DNA of 64,000 nt. It comes from Cordia subcordata (lineage: Eukaryota > Streptophyta > Magnoliopsida > Boraginales > Cordiaceae). Position numbers and translations under genes: made by a program. The stretch lies in NCBI GenBank assembly GCA_028554755.1, contig JAPTOF010000009.1, forward strand, positions 4,351,501-4,415,500. The letters run 5' to 3'. The notes beneath the pieces were generated by a model. That model was not told the DNA's origin. It searched no databases and saw nothing but the letters and a program-made list of their open reading frames with translations. How positions within the stretch are numbered: the stretch's first letter is position 1; the number at the start of each line of letters is the position of its first letter. Shown in pieces: positions 11,916 to 24,072 of the stretch.

Positions 11916-13340
11916 CTAGCTTTGATTTAGACACTTTAGAGCAGAAGTAGCCTCTACCTCCATAGTTGAGAGTTCTTTGATTGATAAGTCACTTAAGGTT
12001 AATCCTTCTAGTCTTGATTCTAGTGATGTCCCTGTTGATGATGTTGATGTTGAGTCCTCCTTGGTTGAGCCTAGCCCTTCTTTGGAGCTCAAGCCCCTTC
12101 TCGATCATTTGAAGTATGCATTCCTAGGCCCTAGTGAGACCCTTCCGGTCATCATAGCTTTTGATCTTTCTAATGAGCATGAGGAGTGTCTCTTAGAGGT
12201 TCGTAGGAAACATAGAAAGGCTATAGGGTAGAAAATTGATGATTTGAGAGGTATTGACCCTTCAATTTACATGCATCGTATTCACCTTTAGGATAGAGCC
12301 ATTTCTTCTAGGGAGATGCAAAGGAGGCTAAACCTACACATAAGTGAAGTAGTTAAGAAAGAGATCATTAAGTTTTCAGATACAGGCATCATTTATTCGA
12401 TCTCCGATAATGAGTGGGCTAGCCCGGTCCAAGTTATCCATTAGAAGTCCGGGATCACAGTTCTGGAGAATGAGAAAGGAGAGCTTGTCCCTACACGTAC
12501 TCCCACAGGGTAGAGAGTTTGTATTGATTATAGGAAGCTCAACTCCAAAACTAGGAAGGATCATTTCCCATTGCCTTTTCTAGATTAGATCTTAGATAGA
12601 CTAGCTGGGCATAGCTACTATTGTTTTCTAGATGGCTATTCGGGTTATAATCAAATCCCCGTATTTCTTAAGGACCAGGAGAAGACCACATTTACTTGTC
12701 CCTATGGTACTTTTGCCTATAGAAGGATGCCCTTTGGTCTATGTAATGCCCCAGCGACATTTTAGAGATGTATGATGGCCATTTTTAGTGACATGATAAA
12801 GAAACATTTAGAGATTTTCATGAATGACTTCTCAGTCTTTGGAGATAGTTTTGATGAGTGCTTGAGTCATCTCTCTTTAGTCTTAGACCGATGTATGGAG
12901 AAGAATCTAGTGTTGAATTGGGAGAAATCCCACTTCATGGTGCAATGAGGGATTGTGTTGGGTCATATTGTCTCATCTAATGGTATTCATGTTGATTGGG
13001 CTAAGGTGGAATTGATTGAGAAATTGCCTGTACCTAAGTGTGTCAAGGATGTTAAATCTTTTTTGATGAGTGCTTTAGTCACCTCTCTTTAGTCTTAGAC
13101 TGATGTGTGGAGAAAAATCTAGTTTGAGTTGGGAGAAATCCCATTTCATGATGCAACGAGGGATAGTGTTGAGTCATATTGTCTCATCTAATGGTATTCA
13201 AGTTGATTCGGCTGAGGTAGAATTGATTAAGAAATTGCCTGTCCCTAAGTGCGTGAAGGATGTTAGATCTTTTCTACGGCATGCAGGATTCTATCGTAGA
13301 TTCATTAAGGATTTTAGTGACATTCCACATCCCTTGCCTA
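11916..13340 (+). pseudogene. reverse transcriptase of element A, with internal duplication
   Basis: An acidic linker (11977-12231) leads to Ty3/gypsy RT. KIDDLRGIDP at about 12232 and VCIDYRKLNSKTRKDHFPLPFLD at about 12517 (given as VCIDYRKLN then DHFPLPFLD) mark the fingers/palm. YGTFAYRRMPFGLCNAP at about 12703 is the family signature. The catalytic box reads FMNDF at about 12817, where family members and elements D and E have FMDDF, so one catalytic Asp is Asn. At least six stops (for example CAG or TGG to TAG) and a 212-bp tandem duplication disrupt it. Confidence 0.9.
12849..13272 (+). repeat. 212-bp tandem duplication inside RT of A
   Basis: Copy 1 (about 12849-13060) and copy 2 (about 13061-13272) both run from TTTTGATGAGTGCTT to GATGTTARATCTTTT. 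I count about 21 differences in ~210 bases. D and E have one copy. The duplication shifts the frame of pol. Confidence 0.88.
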
Positions 13341-13975
13341 GGCTCCTAGCACAAGATGTCCCTTTTGACTTTGACGATGAGTGTGTTAGGGCTTTCAATA
13401 TGCTTAAATCCTTATTGTCTACATCCCTGATTATCCAACCACTTAACTACAGTCTCCCATTTGAGGTTATGTGTGACACATCCGATTATGCGATAGGAGC
13501 TGTCTTAAGTCAAAGGAAGGATAAATTGCCCCATATTGTGTACTATGCTAGCAAGACTCTTGATGAAGCCCAAAAGAACTATACCACCAGGGAAAAAAAG
13601 CTTCTAGCATTAGTCTTCTCCCTTGACAAGTTTAGGTCGTACATCTTGGGATCCAAAGTGATTGGCTACACCGATCATGCGGCATTGAGATATTTCTTAG
13701 CTAAGAAAGAATCTAAGCCCCGCTTGATTAGGTGGCTGCTCCTTCTTCAAGAGTTCGATGTTGAGATCCGGGATAAGAAAGGTAAAGAAAGTTTAGTTGC
13801 AGATCATCTTTCCCGTCTTGTTAACGAGTCTTCTAGTGATCATCTCCTTTTCACGATTCATTCCCCGATGAGCAATTGTTTGCCGTCTCTCATCACACAT
13901 CTTTGTTTGCTCATATTGTCAATTATCTTCCACAGGGCATTTTTCTTCCTATTGGCAGAAGAGAGAAAGAGATAG
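13341..13975 (+). pseudogene. RNase H of element A
   Basis: The Ty3/gypsy RNase H degrades the RNA of the hybrid. [18 protein letters not shown] at about 13461 carries the first catalytic Asp region. [23 protein letters not shown] at about 13540 (ASKTL, then [11 protein letters not shown]) holds the conserved Glu of the TxxEKE-like block. YTDHAALRY at about 13669 and VADHLSRL at about 13797 close the domain. It shares an open frame of 290 codons (13103-13975) with the second RT copy, the longest intact stretch in A's pol. Confidence 0.9.
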
Positions 13976-15113
13976 GTTCCTAGCACAAGTTAGGCATTTC
14001 TTTTGGAAAGATCCCTATCTTTTTAAAGTGTGTGCGGATCAAATGATTTGCCGGTATGTGCCCGAGGACGAGTTTGAGAGCGTTTTGAGCATGTGTCATG
14101 ATGAAGGGTGTGGAGGTCATTTTAGTGGGAAGAAAACCGTCGCAAAGGTCTTACAATGTGGATTATTTTGGCCCACTCTTTTTAGGGATACCCAAGAGTA
14201 TTGCAAAAAGTGTTTTAGATGTCAACAATCCAAGTCCATCTCTAGGCGAAACATGATGCCTTTATCCCCTATTCTTCCATGTAAGTTGTTTGATGTTGGG
14301 GGTATAGATTTCATGGGCCCATTTCCATCTTTCTTCGGGTACCAATATATCTTAGTGGCCGTTGATTATGTTTCCAAATGGGTTGAAGCAATTCCCACAA
14401 TCACTAATGACTATAGAGTAGTGGTTAAATTCATTAAGGAGAACATTTTCTCTAGATTTGGAGTCCCCAGGGTCTTGATTAGTGATGAGGGTTTGCATTT
14501 TCGCCATAGGACTTTAAAGGCCTTGTTGAGAAGATATTCGGTCACCCATAAGGTAGCTACTCCTTATCAACTGCAAACTAGTGGACAAGTAGAGGTATCT
14601 AATAGGGAGATCAAGCACATTTTAGAGAAACAGTTAGGCCCAATAGGAGAGATTGGTCTATTAGGCTAAATGATGCTTTGTGGGCCTATCGTACCGCCTT
14701 TAAGACTCCTATTGGTATGTCTCCGTATAGATTGGTTTATGGGAAAGCTTGTCACTTCCTAGTAGAGCTTGAGCATAGAGCTTATTAGGCCATCAAGGCC
14801 TTAAATTTTGATTTGGCAAGAGCGGGTGAGAAAAAAAAGCTAGACCTAGCAGATTTGAAAGAGCTTAGATTTGAGGCGTATGAGAACGCCAAGCTTTATA
14901 AGGATAGGATGAAGAGAATTCATGATAAACACATTATTAAGAAATTATTCGCTCCCTCCGATAAAGTTTGGTTAACTCACGATTGAAACTCTTTCCAGGT
15001 AAGCTTAAGACAAGATGGGATGGTCTATATGAGATGTTGGTTGCCTACCCTTCCGAAGCGGTCAAAATCAAAGACTTAAAGGATAGCCGAGAGTTGACTG
15101 TGAATGGGTAATG
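13976..15113 (+). pseudogene. integrase of element A
   Basis: The HHCC zinc domain is visible ([10 protein letters not shown] at about 14092, [10 protein letters not shown] at about 14205). The core Asp residues are in GIDFMGP at about 14305 and LISDEGLHF at about 14476. The Glu region is [12 protein letters not shown] at about 14596. A frameshift near 14635-14645 and another near 14975 break it, plus TGG to TAG at about 14788. The C-terminal LDGPYEV-like region ends at a stop at about 15111. The enzyme inserts element DNA with 5-bp staggered cuts, consistent with GAACC. Confidence 0.9.
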
Positions 15114-15623
15114 CCTGAAGCATGCATATGATCCGAGCATGGCTCGTGTGAAGGTTTTAATGCTTCAGGACCCCATCTATGGAAGTTTAAGATGGGTTGG
15201 TGTTTGTCCGACTGATGGCATGGTGGTTAGCGCTACTAGGAGGCAACCTAGGGTTCAATTTTGCAGTTTTGCAATTGTTTCACTTTCTTTTATTTTTATT
15301 TTCTTTCTTTTATCTTTCTTGCACACAAACCAAAGTGTTGAATCCTAATCCTTTGTCCCATAAGATACACCATTGCTTATTATTGCACATGCCAATGCAA
15401 GCATGCATGGGTAATGCTACTAATCTTGTTTTCTTTGTGAGTGTTTGTGAATTGTCAGTCACAGGGTTAGTAGTGTGGTGATTTATCATTTGCATGGAAA
15501 GCTTTGAAGAAAATGCAAGGTTGTCTCTATCCTTTCTCCACTTGTTCCCCATGTTTTTACCCCATCCCCACCACCCTTACTTACTTTGTAATGCCAATTT
15601 GCTTGTTTAAGTGTTTTGCTCTA

Positions 15624-15643
15624 TTTGCTTGAGGACAAGCAAA
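15624..15643 (+). promoter_or_regulatory. perfect hairpin, internal copy
   Basis: TTTGCTTG-AGGA-CAAGCAAA is an 8-bp perfect stem with a 4-base loop, followed by GTTTAGGTTTAAGGGTGT, a degenerate PPT-like stretch. Confidence 0.75.
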
Positions 15644-16544
15644 GTTTAGGTTTAAGGGTGTAGGAGTTTGGTTTTCTTGTCATATATCTTGCTTAGGGTA
15701 GATTGGATTATATGCTTAAAAATGGTGAAAATTTTTCAATTTTGATGCATGTAGAGTCATTTATTTCTTTGTTGATCGTTGTGTTGGCTATTTTGATTAA
15801 CTTTATTGATTTTTGAAGATGAGACGCATTGTGGGGAAATGAATAGAGTGGTTTGAAAACTAAGTCTTGGAGGGGATGCCCTTCAAAGTTGTGAGGAGTG
15901 AGGACCTTTAACAATGACTTATGTGGCCACCCCATAGCTTGGCAGGAAAAAGTGTTGGAAAAGGGTTGTTGATATGAGTACCCTTTCCTTGATTGGTTCT
16001 TTTTGATGTGCCTGAGCCATTCTTTTTCTTTCTTTTTGTGAATACAATACAAAGCATGAAAATCTAAAAAAAAGAAAAAATGGAAAAAGGCAAAAAGATG
16101 CAGAAATTTAAAAAAAATGAAATATAGAAAGCCAAAGACACCAAAAAGTTAGTGAATAAGTGCATAAGTGACACAATGTCAACTTAGCATAAGTTATCAT
16201 CTTTGTAGATACGTGAATAAGGCTTTTTATAAGCCATTGTGTTTGTATATTCTCTCTTCTTATCTTTGAGGCTTGGTGTATGTCGGGGAGGCCATGTTAG
16301 TTGAGGGAGCACGAAATATCAACATCCTGAGTGCGTAAGTTAGAATCCAAGGCTTGTGGAATGGCTACTTGGGAAATTCCCACGAGGAACGAAACCTGTT
16401 ATGAGTAGAGGGAGGATCCAAAGAGATTTGGGGATCTTGCCACAATAGGAATGCCCATTTCAGGCTTCTTAGACTAACCTTGATAGCGAGTCAATCCTTT
16501 AGGCAATCCATTGTATCGGCTTTAGAAATAAACTTAAGATTAGA

Positions 16545-16564
16545 CTTGCTTGGGGACAAACAAG
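16545..16564 (+). promoter_or_regulatory. hairpin next to the polypurine tract of A
   Basis: CTTGCTTG-GGGA-CAAACAAG has an 8-bp stem with one mismatch. It sits directly 5' of the PPT and 19 bases from the 3' LTR. Confidence 0.7.
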
Positions 16565-16582
16565 GAGAAGGTTTAGGAGTGT

Positions 16583-18491
16583 TGATGTGTTGTGTTTGTG
16601 TGTGTGTCTGAATTGTTATTTGTCTATATTTTGGAGGTGTATTGAGCTTAATGGTTGCATTAATGTAGTACTTGTGCTAGGTATAGGCTTAAGTGTATAC
16701 AACTGCACATAGTTGAGTTTAAAGGGTAAATGCTACATTAATGGCTTGTTTTGGATGTTATAGGTGAGATTGAGGATTGTTTAAATATCAACAAAGATGG
16801 AGATGGTTTGAGCAAGGATTGCAAGCATAATTGAAGATGAAAAGTGGAAGAAAATCAAGTTTGGAGGCTTTCGAACAAAGTTCAAGACAATTGGAAGCAA
16901 AATGGAACTAAAACGAAGCCAAAAAAGAGCAAAGAGATGCTACCAGAACACGAGCTTCAAAGTACTGGTGTACCGGCTCACTATTCTGCCAAAAACAGAA
17001 AGCATATTTCTACTACCGAAATAGAGGGCCTTTGGTACCGCTGCACCGGTTCACTATTCTGCCAAAAACAGAGAATGAGCTTCTACTACCAGAATAGAGA
17101 CCCCTTGGTACTGGTGCTTCGGTAGCTTTTGGTCATTTTGTAATTAATTAAGTCATATTCTTTCATACCCATCTCTCAAACCCTAATTCCTGTTTCACCA
17201 ACCTCCAACACACACACACTCACACACTTTCCACCTAGTTTTAAGCTCATTTAGAGGATTCAAACACTTGGAACAAGGGCTACTCAAGGATTTTGTATAA
17301 GAATTGCTAGGATGGAAGGGCAGTTTTCTATTCTTTCTTTCATCATTTATTATATTATGTTTGAGTAGATTTGTTTAGGGTGATGACACTTATGTAATGG
17401 GTTGATTCTTTGCTTCTATATTATGGGATTCAATGGCTTAATGTATATACATATGCAATATTCTTCTTGTTTCAATGGCAACTGCTCAATATGTGTCTAG
17501 GTGTTTAATTATGCCTATGAGAGTTGCATATGTATAAATTGAAGTCTATTTGTACTAAACACCTCTAATCCATTCTATAATCATGTTTATGTTTTTACAT
17601 GTGGATCTTATGAAGCGGGTATTGCCTATATTTATGTCCATGTGTATGTTTGCATGCCTAGTAGTAAATACAACATCAATATTGCATACATGTTGGTTCA
17701 AAAGTGCTTTTAATAGTGTAATCCGAGCATGATGATGTTTGGTAGTCAAATAGGTCCCTTTATTCACAAACACCTTGGTTTAGAACATGTATGAATGCGT
17801 TAATAGGTCAAATCCCAATATTGTGACCCTAGAATGACGAAGCATAATTAAATGCCAGTCTAAATCGAGTCTCCTTTGGCTTTAAATCCAGCCGATAGGT
17901 TTCCGGGTAGATTTAGTCGACTCTAGCAACACTAGGTCTTGGCTTTAAATCTAGCCAATGATTTAGATACTAGGGTAGGTTTGTTCTAGGTCACCTAAGA
18001 AGCTAGTTAGTCACATTTAAGGCCTTAGGTCATAAGGACCACGCTGTAACTCTAGGAGACGTCACGTAGGGACAGACCAGTACCGAGGCCTAGGGAGAAA
18101 TTAGGATATTAACTAAGCCACCTAGTAAAAGAGCAATTAATGAGTAACCCATTCCATGGAATCCCATAGTATTGGAATCTAAGATCACCCATTAACTGGT
18201 AGATGTCACCCTAATCCTTTTCATTTGTTAATTCTCTCTAGATAGCTTGTCTCCATATTTCCCATTCCCATAGTGTAGTTTTATTTACTTTAGTTAGAGC
18301 TTCCAACCACCCAAAAACACCAAAAATAGTTAGTTTACATTTCCTTTTTAGCATTCTCTAGAACACACACGTAGAATCCATCCCACAACACAACCTCCTT
18401 ATGGTTCGACAGTCGTTCTCGCACACATTACACTACACATGTCCCGTGCGCTTGTGGGTCTTTAGAGCTTGCACTTGAGAGACGTACATCA
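16583..18491 (+). repeat. 3' LTR of element A
   Basis: It begins TGATGTGTTGTG and ends GACGTACATCA at 18491; 1909 bp. Against the 5' LTR it carries a ~73-bp duplication (16977-17122) and has lost ~42 bp including the TATA-like box (around 17125). The antisense open frame at 17555-17773 is kept. Confidence 0.95.
16977..17122 (+). repeat. ~73-bp tandem duplication in A 3' LTR
   Basis: The stretch from CACTATTCTGCCAAAAACAG through the CTACTACC/GAATAGAG block to the next GGTAC-GGTGC block occurs twice (about 16977-17049 and 17050-17122). The 5' LTR has one copy. Confidence 0.75.
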
Positions 18492-18606
18492 GAACCAATG
18501 TCCTAGGACACCTGAGGAGATAAAAAGGACAAAGAAGGTTCCTTATACTTCGGTAGTTAGAAGCTTTATGTACGCCATAATGTGTACTGGGATGGATATC
18601 TGTTAT
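18492..18606 (+). pseudogene. copia C pol remnant, middle part
   Basis: After element A the C frame resumes with CPRTPEEI, then VVRSFMYAIMCTGMDICY, the conserved copia block between RT and RNase H (family form Y-S-A-V-G-S-L-M-Y-A). It stops at 18606, exactly where B's LTR begins. GAACC (18492-18496) is the target duplication of A. Confidence 0.88.
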
Positions 18607-20412
18607 TGTAGGATTAGTATGCCCTAAATCTCACTTGTGTGTGACAGTTTAGATGTTAAACAATGTGTAATCATCTTGTTAAATGACATTATAAGTTTTT
18701 TACATATTATCTCTGGTATGTTTTATTGATATATGTATAAAGGTCCATTGACTTGAACTAATGCCTTGGGTACACAGTGACTTTGGACGCACAGTAGGTC
18801 CAAGTCTAGATTTAGTCACATCATAAATTGCATCCATAAACGAATGGTAGTGTTGTGCACTTTACCAGGATAAGGTTATATTGCGCAAAGCTTCTCATTG
18901 AGAGTGATCTACTTAGGTCATTAGAGGACTTTCTATATTTGTCTCGATAATATGTGTGTCATGTATTCGAGTGGACCATGTGAGTATGTTTTCTAGAGAC
19001 ATACTACCAAAGAAAGAAAACAAGAGACCCACTGCTACTAAATGATCATTGCTCTTAATCTTGAGCATATATGGATGAACCAATGAAGTTAGGGTTTGGT
19101 ACTGTGATTCACCATGGGTGAGATCTTACTTTATTAGGATCAACAACCTTGTACATTGAGTGCCAAGTTCTAATTAATTAGAATATGCATATACAATGTG
19201 GAATCTATGTTCCCCTTTTGGATTGTCCAAATTTATCATCTGAATCTAGATCTATCGATACTACCTTTATAGGTATGTCGGTCATATGGCTTGAGGGTCG
19301 CTTCCGAGATCAAGAGATTCCATGACCAGGAATAGAAGAAGCAATCCAACAAAAAAATAGATGCAGCTAACGAGGTGATAGTAAACAGGCCAAAGGACCG
19401 GTCTTAGCTGTGAGTATACACAAAGGGGCATTATGATGGGCTATTAAATAGGTCAAGGACAAAGTTTTCATTCTTTTGTGATAAGCTTCTAGGTAACAAC
19501 AATTATTCTTGGAGTGCAACTTTGATCTTGTGGTAGAATAGATCAGAGTTAAAAATAATTATTATGTCACCTAGATCAGCCAGGGACATTTTTTATTATT
19601 TTTTGGAAGCCATGGTTAATTGTGCCTTCTTGGTCCCCTCTCTTGTTGAAATGACTTTGAAAGGGAAAATTCCATATTGTGGTAGTAGCCTTATTAGGCC
19701 AAAGCTTGGAATTGGATTTGGGCTTTCTTTAGAGTCCAAAATAACCTAATTTGGCTAAGTTGGTTTCCTATTGGGCTTGGGCCTTCACACGGATTATGGA
19801 CTATTTGTTGGGCTTAGATATTGGGCTTGGGCCAATTCCACCATGGCAAGTGGACAATTGCGTGGGGAATTATTATATGGGAATTTTCTCCCATATGGAA
19901 AGATTAATGACTTGGGTGCCAAGGATCTCTCTATAAATAGGCAAAACCCTACACCTTTTATGCCATCCACTTTGTAGTTGATTTCTTTCTCTTTGGCAAG
20001 AAAATACTACAACACATAGTACACACTTCTTGTGTGATTTTGTGCTCTAGTTTTTTAAGAGCATATTACTTTGTTTCTTCCCACACAAGTGACTATTCTC
20101 TAAAAATAAGTCTCTTCAATGTTAGAGAAGAAAACTAGGAAGTTGTCTATTGTGACACCTTTATAATAAAAGATTTTTGGTGGTCTTGTTCATGAGCATG
20201 AACAAAGCTCTGGACTTTTATAGCTTCATCAAAGGCCTCAGGCTTCAAGCGGTTAGCTTTACATATTATGCAAATACTAGTTATGTTCTATATGTTCTTA
20301 AGCATGTTTTTGTGTGTGTTATATGGTTATTTTATTTTCCTAGCATGTTTTCTTAGTAGAACTTTTGAAAATATGGACTAGATAAAGCACATGTAATATT
20401 ATCGATCCTACA
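18607..20412 (+). repeat. 5' LTR of element B
   Basis: It begins TGTAGGATTAGTATGCCC and ends GATCCTACA at 20412; 1806 bp. TATA-like CTCTATAAATAGGC lies at 19929-19942. It pairs with 25976-27866; by hand about one base in eight to ten differs. Confidence 0.93.
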
Positions 20413-20414
20413 AT

Positions 20415-20426
20415 TGGTATCAGAGC
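20415..20426 (+). other. primer binding site of B (tRNA-iMet type)
   Basis: TGGTATCAGAGC lies two bases after the LTR end. Confidence 0.92.
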
Positions 20427-22179
20427 TAAGACTCACACACAACATGCTTGGATGCAAGAACATTTTATTTTCATAAGTATGTTAGTCATCTTGTGAGTTG
20501 CAAGATTAGGAAATTTTGTGTTGCATATACTTATGGTTTTATACTTGTATGTGCAGGTGATATAAAATCCCCTTGATGGTTCATATGTATGCATGATAGA
20601 GTTTCATGTACGGTTAACAAAGCCTGGCCATAAACAATTTCATGTATAGATATTTATGGTTATTGCCTGTAGCTTTGTTTAAAAGAAGCATAGGATGTTT
20701 TGATATCATTGTAATGTTTCTTTTATGATTTTAAGTTTGCACTAGCAATAGCAAAGTGTATTATTGTTGTAGTTTTTAAAGACCAAGGAGAAAACAAGGA
20801 GAAACAACATACAGGAGCAAATCTGTCTTAGCCAATCGAGTTTGCCGATCGACTAGCTCAGTCGATTGGCAAAAGGAGAAAGGGCAGAAAATAAGGCGGT
20901 GGAAGAGTCGGTCAACTGGCTAGACCTAACCGATCAACCAGTAAGGCCTTCGACTCAGTTGACCAGCACTTATGGAGAGTAAAATTTTTGGAGCAATCAG
21001 AATTGGTCGATCGACTTCTCCTTAGCGATCGATTGACTTTGGCAGAAATTGTAACAAAGATTGATATTTCATACTTTTGCATCGAAGATTGCAGGGAGCT
21101 ATCAAAGAGGGATTCTAATGTATTTTGGTGGATGTTTACAATGCATTGATATATGTTTTTTCATATTTGCATAAGCATAAAATAATTACCACCTAGAAAT
21201 ATATACACCTATTAGGGTTTATAAAAATTGGCCAATCCTATGTGTTAATTCTCACAAATAGTTAAGTTCATTTAAATGAGATTGGCTTAGACAAGATAAT
21301 TGTAAATGTTTATGTCTAAAGATGTCATGCAATCTGATGACAAAAATGAAGAACTTAACTTGAGATTTACAATATGACAACCTAACGGTTCATACGCCCA
21401 AATTTAGATAAATAATCTATTATGGTATTGCAATGTTTTAGTAAAACAAAGGGGATTCGTAAAAACCAAAGTGTTTCACAAATCCAAAGTGTGTTTAGAT
21501 CTAAAACAAAGCAAGAATACCAAAAATAGAGAAAACCCTTAAGTTAAATATTGAGTGGGAGAGGGGACTAGAAATACCCCACAACTTTCCATATCCGATT
21601 CATGCTAACAGTAAATGTCATTAACTTCCCCATCAGAGGGTGACACTTTATCTAGATTTAGCAAGGTGAATTTAAAAGGTTTACTCAAAAGGGTGTTAGT
21701 GAGTTCGGCCATCCCATCAGTGGAGTTCTTCACTAAGGATTGCCTCATGCAACATTGGTTAAAGTCACTACCCTATTGGAGGGCTTAAATCAAGAATGTT
21801 ATGGGGAATAAACATAAGGAATGGGTATACACTCAACTTAAATGGTAGGTTCGGCTATCCCATCAATAGAGTTCGCTACCAGATTTAAGAAGCCAAATGA
21901 AACATTGATTGAATTATTCAATTGGATCATATCCAGATAACTGTCAATTCAAATAAGCAGTGGCGCTTAACGTTCATAAGTTCAGCTATGTCATCGGTGG
22001 AGTTCTTGTGAGGACGGTGAGACACTGTCACATCGAGTAGTTTAAGGGTTAATTTACTCAAAGGCAAATGATGTAAAAGTACTTGTATGCTTTATTTCCA
22101 AATATAGCATACATATTATACATGCATCAATTCTATGCTCATAAATTAATTATAATTATATTGTTGTATATCCAGAAAA
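20427..22179 (+). other. untranslated leader of B
   Basis: This is 1.75 kb without a gene. A cluster of palindrome-like words (GCCAATCGAG, GCCGATCGAC, CAGTCGATTGGC, GGTCGATCGAC, GCGATCGATTGAC) fills 20829-21045. Farther on come spaced CATC/GGTGGAGTTC blocks (21710, 21870, 21985). GACACTGTCACATCGAGTAG at 22021-22040 corresponds to the leader side of the deletion junction in C and C'. Confidence 0.75.
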
Positions 22180-22990
22180 ATGTTTTCGTTTAGTCCACTA
22201 GCTACAATTCTCAAAGAGCATAAGCTCACTTGATTGAATTTTGTGGAATGGGAATGAAACTTGGACATAGTATTCACTATAGAAGAGTACAAGTATGTCA
22301 TAACAACTCCTTGTCCTGTTACAAGGGCAACCTCTTTTAAAGCCTAGAAAGATACTGAGGCAAAATGGAAGAAGGCCAATAGTATGGCCAAATGCTATAT
22401 GACGGCTTCTATGTTAGATATTTTGCAGAGCAAGAATCATCATATGGAAACTGCAAAAGCAATCATGACCTCACTGTCTCGTATGTTTGTCGATAAGAGC
22501 ATGCCCACAAGGCAAGGTACTTTTGGAGAAATTATGAATCAAAGAATGGTAGAAAGAGCATCTGTCAAGAAGCATATGCTCAAAATGATGGGATCACTTC
22601 AATACTACTGAGTTCCTAGGGCAAACATAGATGAACAGTCAAAGGTAGACATGATTTTGGAGACCATACCACCATCTCACACCCAGTTTAAGCTTAATTA
22701 TAATATGGACAAGATGAACATAAATATGATGGAATTGATGAAAGAGCTCCTAGCTATAGAATCCATAATGAAAAATAAGGGCCACGTAAACATAGTTCAA
22801 CCATCCACTTTTGAACTTAACTCAAAAAGGAGAAAATTCAAAGGAAAGGGCAAGTAAAAACATGGTCGAGGGCAAAAGAAGAGAAATAGTGAATAGCCCA
22901 AACAGTTAATAGGTGAAAAGGCCAAGGGCAAATGCTTTAAGTGTAGTAAAAAACAGCACTAGAAAAAGGATTGCCCAAAGTACCTGGTAC
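22180..22990 (+). pseudogene. gag of element B (broken)
   Basis: The start ATG at 22180 opens a copia gag frame: KEHKLT, stop, LNFVEW, then LDIVFTIEEYKYV. In the same frame MAKCYMTASMLDILQ lies at 22384 and MTSLSRMF at about 22465. A zinc knuckle CFKCSKKQH, then a stop inside the loop, then KKDC lies at about 22930-22972. Stops at about 22231, 22258, 22345 and 22609, and a frameshift near the end, inactivate it. Capsid/RNA-packaging role by family. Confidence 0.85.
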
Positions 22991-24072
22991 AAGGCCAGAC
23001 AGGTATACCTTTTTTGTTCTACACTGAAACCTGTTTAGTGGTTGATTCTACTAATTCTTTGATTGTAGACTCTGGAGCAACTAATCATATTTGCAATACT
23101 TATTGTGTTCCGAGTGTACGTAAAAATCTTATCTCTGTTTCACAATTAATATTAGATGGCTTTTGAGTTAATTTCCATTATGGTGTTGATATCAGTAGAG
23201 ATGGAAATATTATCTGTTTCGATAGCATGCATGATAGCTTGTTCTATGTGAAACCTATTACAAGCTCACTACATAATAAAGAATGAACTAATTCCCAAAA
23301 AATGAAGGTTTCTTCAACCAATGATGCTTATCTTTGGCATCTATGCTTAGGACAAATTAGTCTAAAGTGAATTCGAAGATTAGTCAAGGATGGGCATCTT
23401 AGCTCATTAGATCTTGAGGATGTACCTTCGAGTGAATCTTGCCTCAAAGGAAAGATGACTAAATGATTATTTTCTTATAAAGGAGAAAGGGCCAAAGAAG
23501 TATTAGAATTGGTTCACACCGATATATGTGGTCCTATGAACAAACCAGCATGAGAAGGTTATGAGTATTTCATTACTTTTACTGATGATTACTCTAGATA
23601 TTGATATGTATATCTGATGCGATGCAAATCTAAATCCTTTGAGAAATTCAAGAAGTTCAAGGCTGAAGTGGAGCAGAAATTAGATAAACACGTCAAATTC
23701 CTTTAGTCTGATCGAGGTGGTGAATAACTGTTGGGAGAGTTCAAAGATTACCTTACACAAGAGGGAATTGTGTCTTAATTGACTATACTAGGATCTCCCC
23801 AGCAAAATGGTGTAACAGAGAGTAGAAATCGTACCTTATTAGATATGGTTAAGTCAATGATGAGTCATGCATTATTACCTTTATCTTTTTGGAGGTGTGC
23901 CCTTGAGACAATAGCATACATCTTGAAGTTGGTACCATCTAAATGAATACCTAGGACACCACAAGAAATATGGACAGGGAGTAAGCCTAGTTGAAATCAT
24001 CTCCACATTTGATGTTGTCTAGATTATGTACTTAATAGTAATGCTTCAAATTTGGAACTAAGACCCGAGTTG
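22991..24072 (+). pseudogene. protease and integrase of element B (broken)
   Basis: The protease motif VDSGATNHIC at about 23065 keeps its catalytic Asp. Integrase follows: the zinc domain reads WHLCLGQIS (family WH-x-R-L-G-H, second His now Gln) and SESCLKGK (first Cys of CxxC now Ser), so it is not functional. The core has HTDICGPM at about 23517, SDRGGE at about 23710 after a stop, and QQNGVTESRNRTL at about 23800, so the D-D-E set is present. About ten stops interrupt it, many TGA where the family has CGA. Confidence 0.85.

Larger units (their letters stand above)
15114..16582 (+). other. 3' non-coding region of element A
   Basis: It holds no credible gene and no env-like frame. It contains a first hairpin/PPT-like block at 15624-15660, an A-rich tract at about 16063-16150, and the true polypurine tract region (AAGGAGAAGGTTTAGGAG at about 16563-16580) directly before the 3' LTR. 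The same order occurs on the minus strand in D (32230-33690). E keeps a shortened form. Confidence 0.8.
7092..18491 (+). mobile_element. Athila-type Ty3/gypsy element A, complete but inactive
   Basis: An 11.4-kb element with two full LTRs, primer site, gag, PR, RT, RNase H, INT and a 3' non-coding region. It is flanked by the perfect 5-bp target duplication GAACC (7087-7091 and 18492-18496). The pol order PR-RT-RH-INT is that of Ty3/gypsy. The gag and the DLGSS protease resemble the Athila lineage. I see no env-like frame between INT and the 3' LTR. By hand, a ~395-bp sample of the two LTRs differs at roughly one base in ten, so the insertion is old. It lies in the RT gene of copia element C. 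Confidence 0.95.

Noticed and set aside
15708..16052. 114-codon open frame on the minus strand
   Set aside because: It is antisense to A's 3' non-coding region. The equivalent region of D does not keep it.
15114..16582. Possible env-like gene after integrase in A
   Set aside because: Some Athila elements carry one, but here all frames are short and A- or T-rich with no signal peptide or membrane segment of the expected kind; the same is true in D and E.
21700..22040. Regularly spaced CATC/GGAGTTC blocks as a CRISPR-like array
   Set aside because: The repeats are diverged, unequally spaced, lie in a copia leader and recur in C's leader; a plant nuclear context excludes CRISPR.
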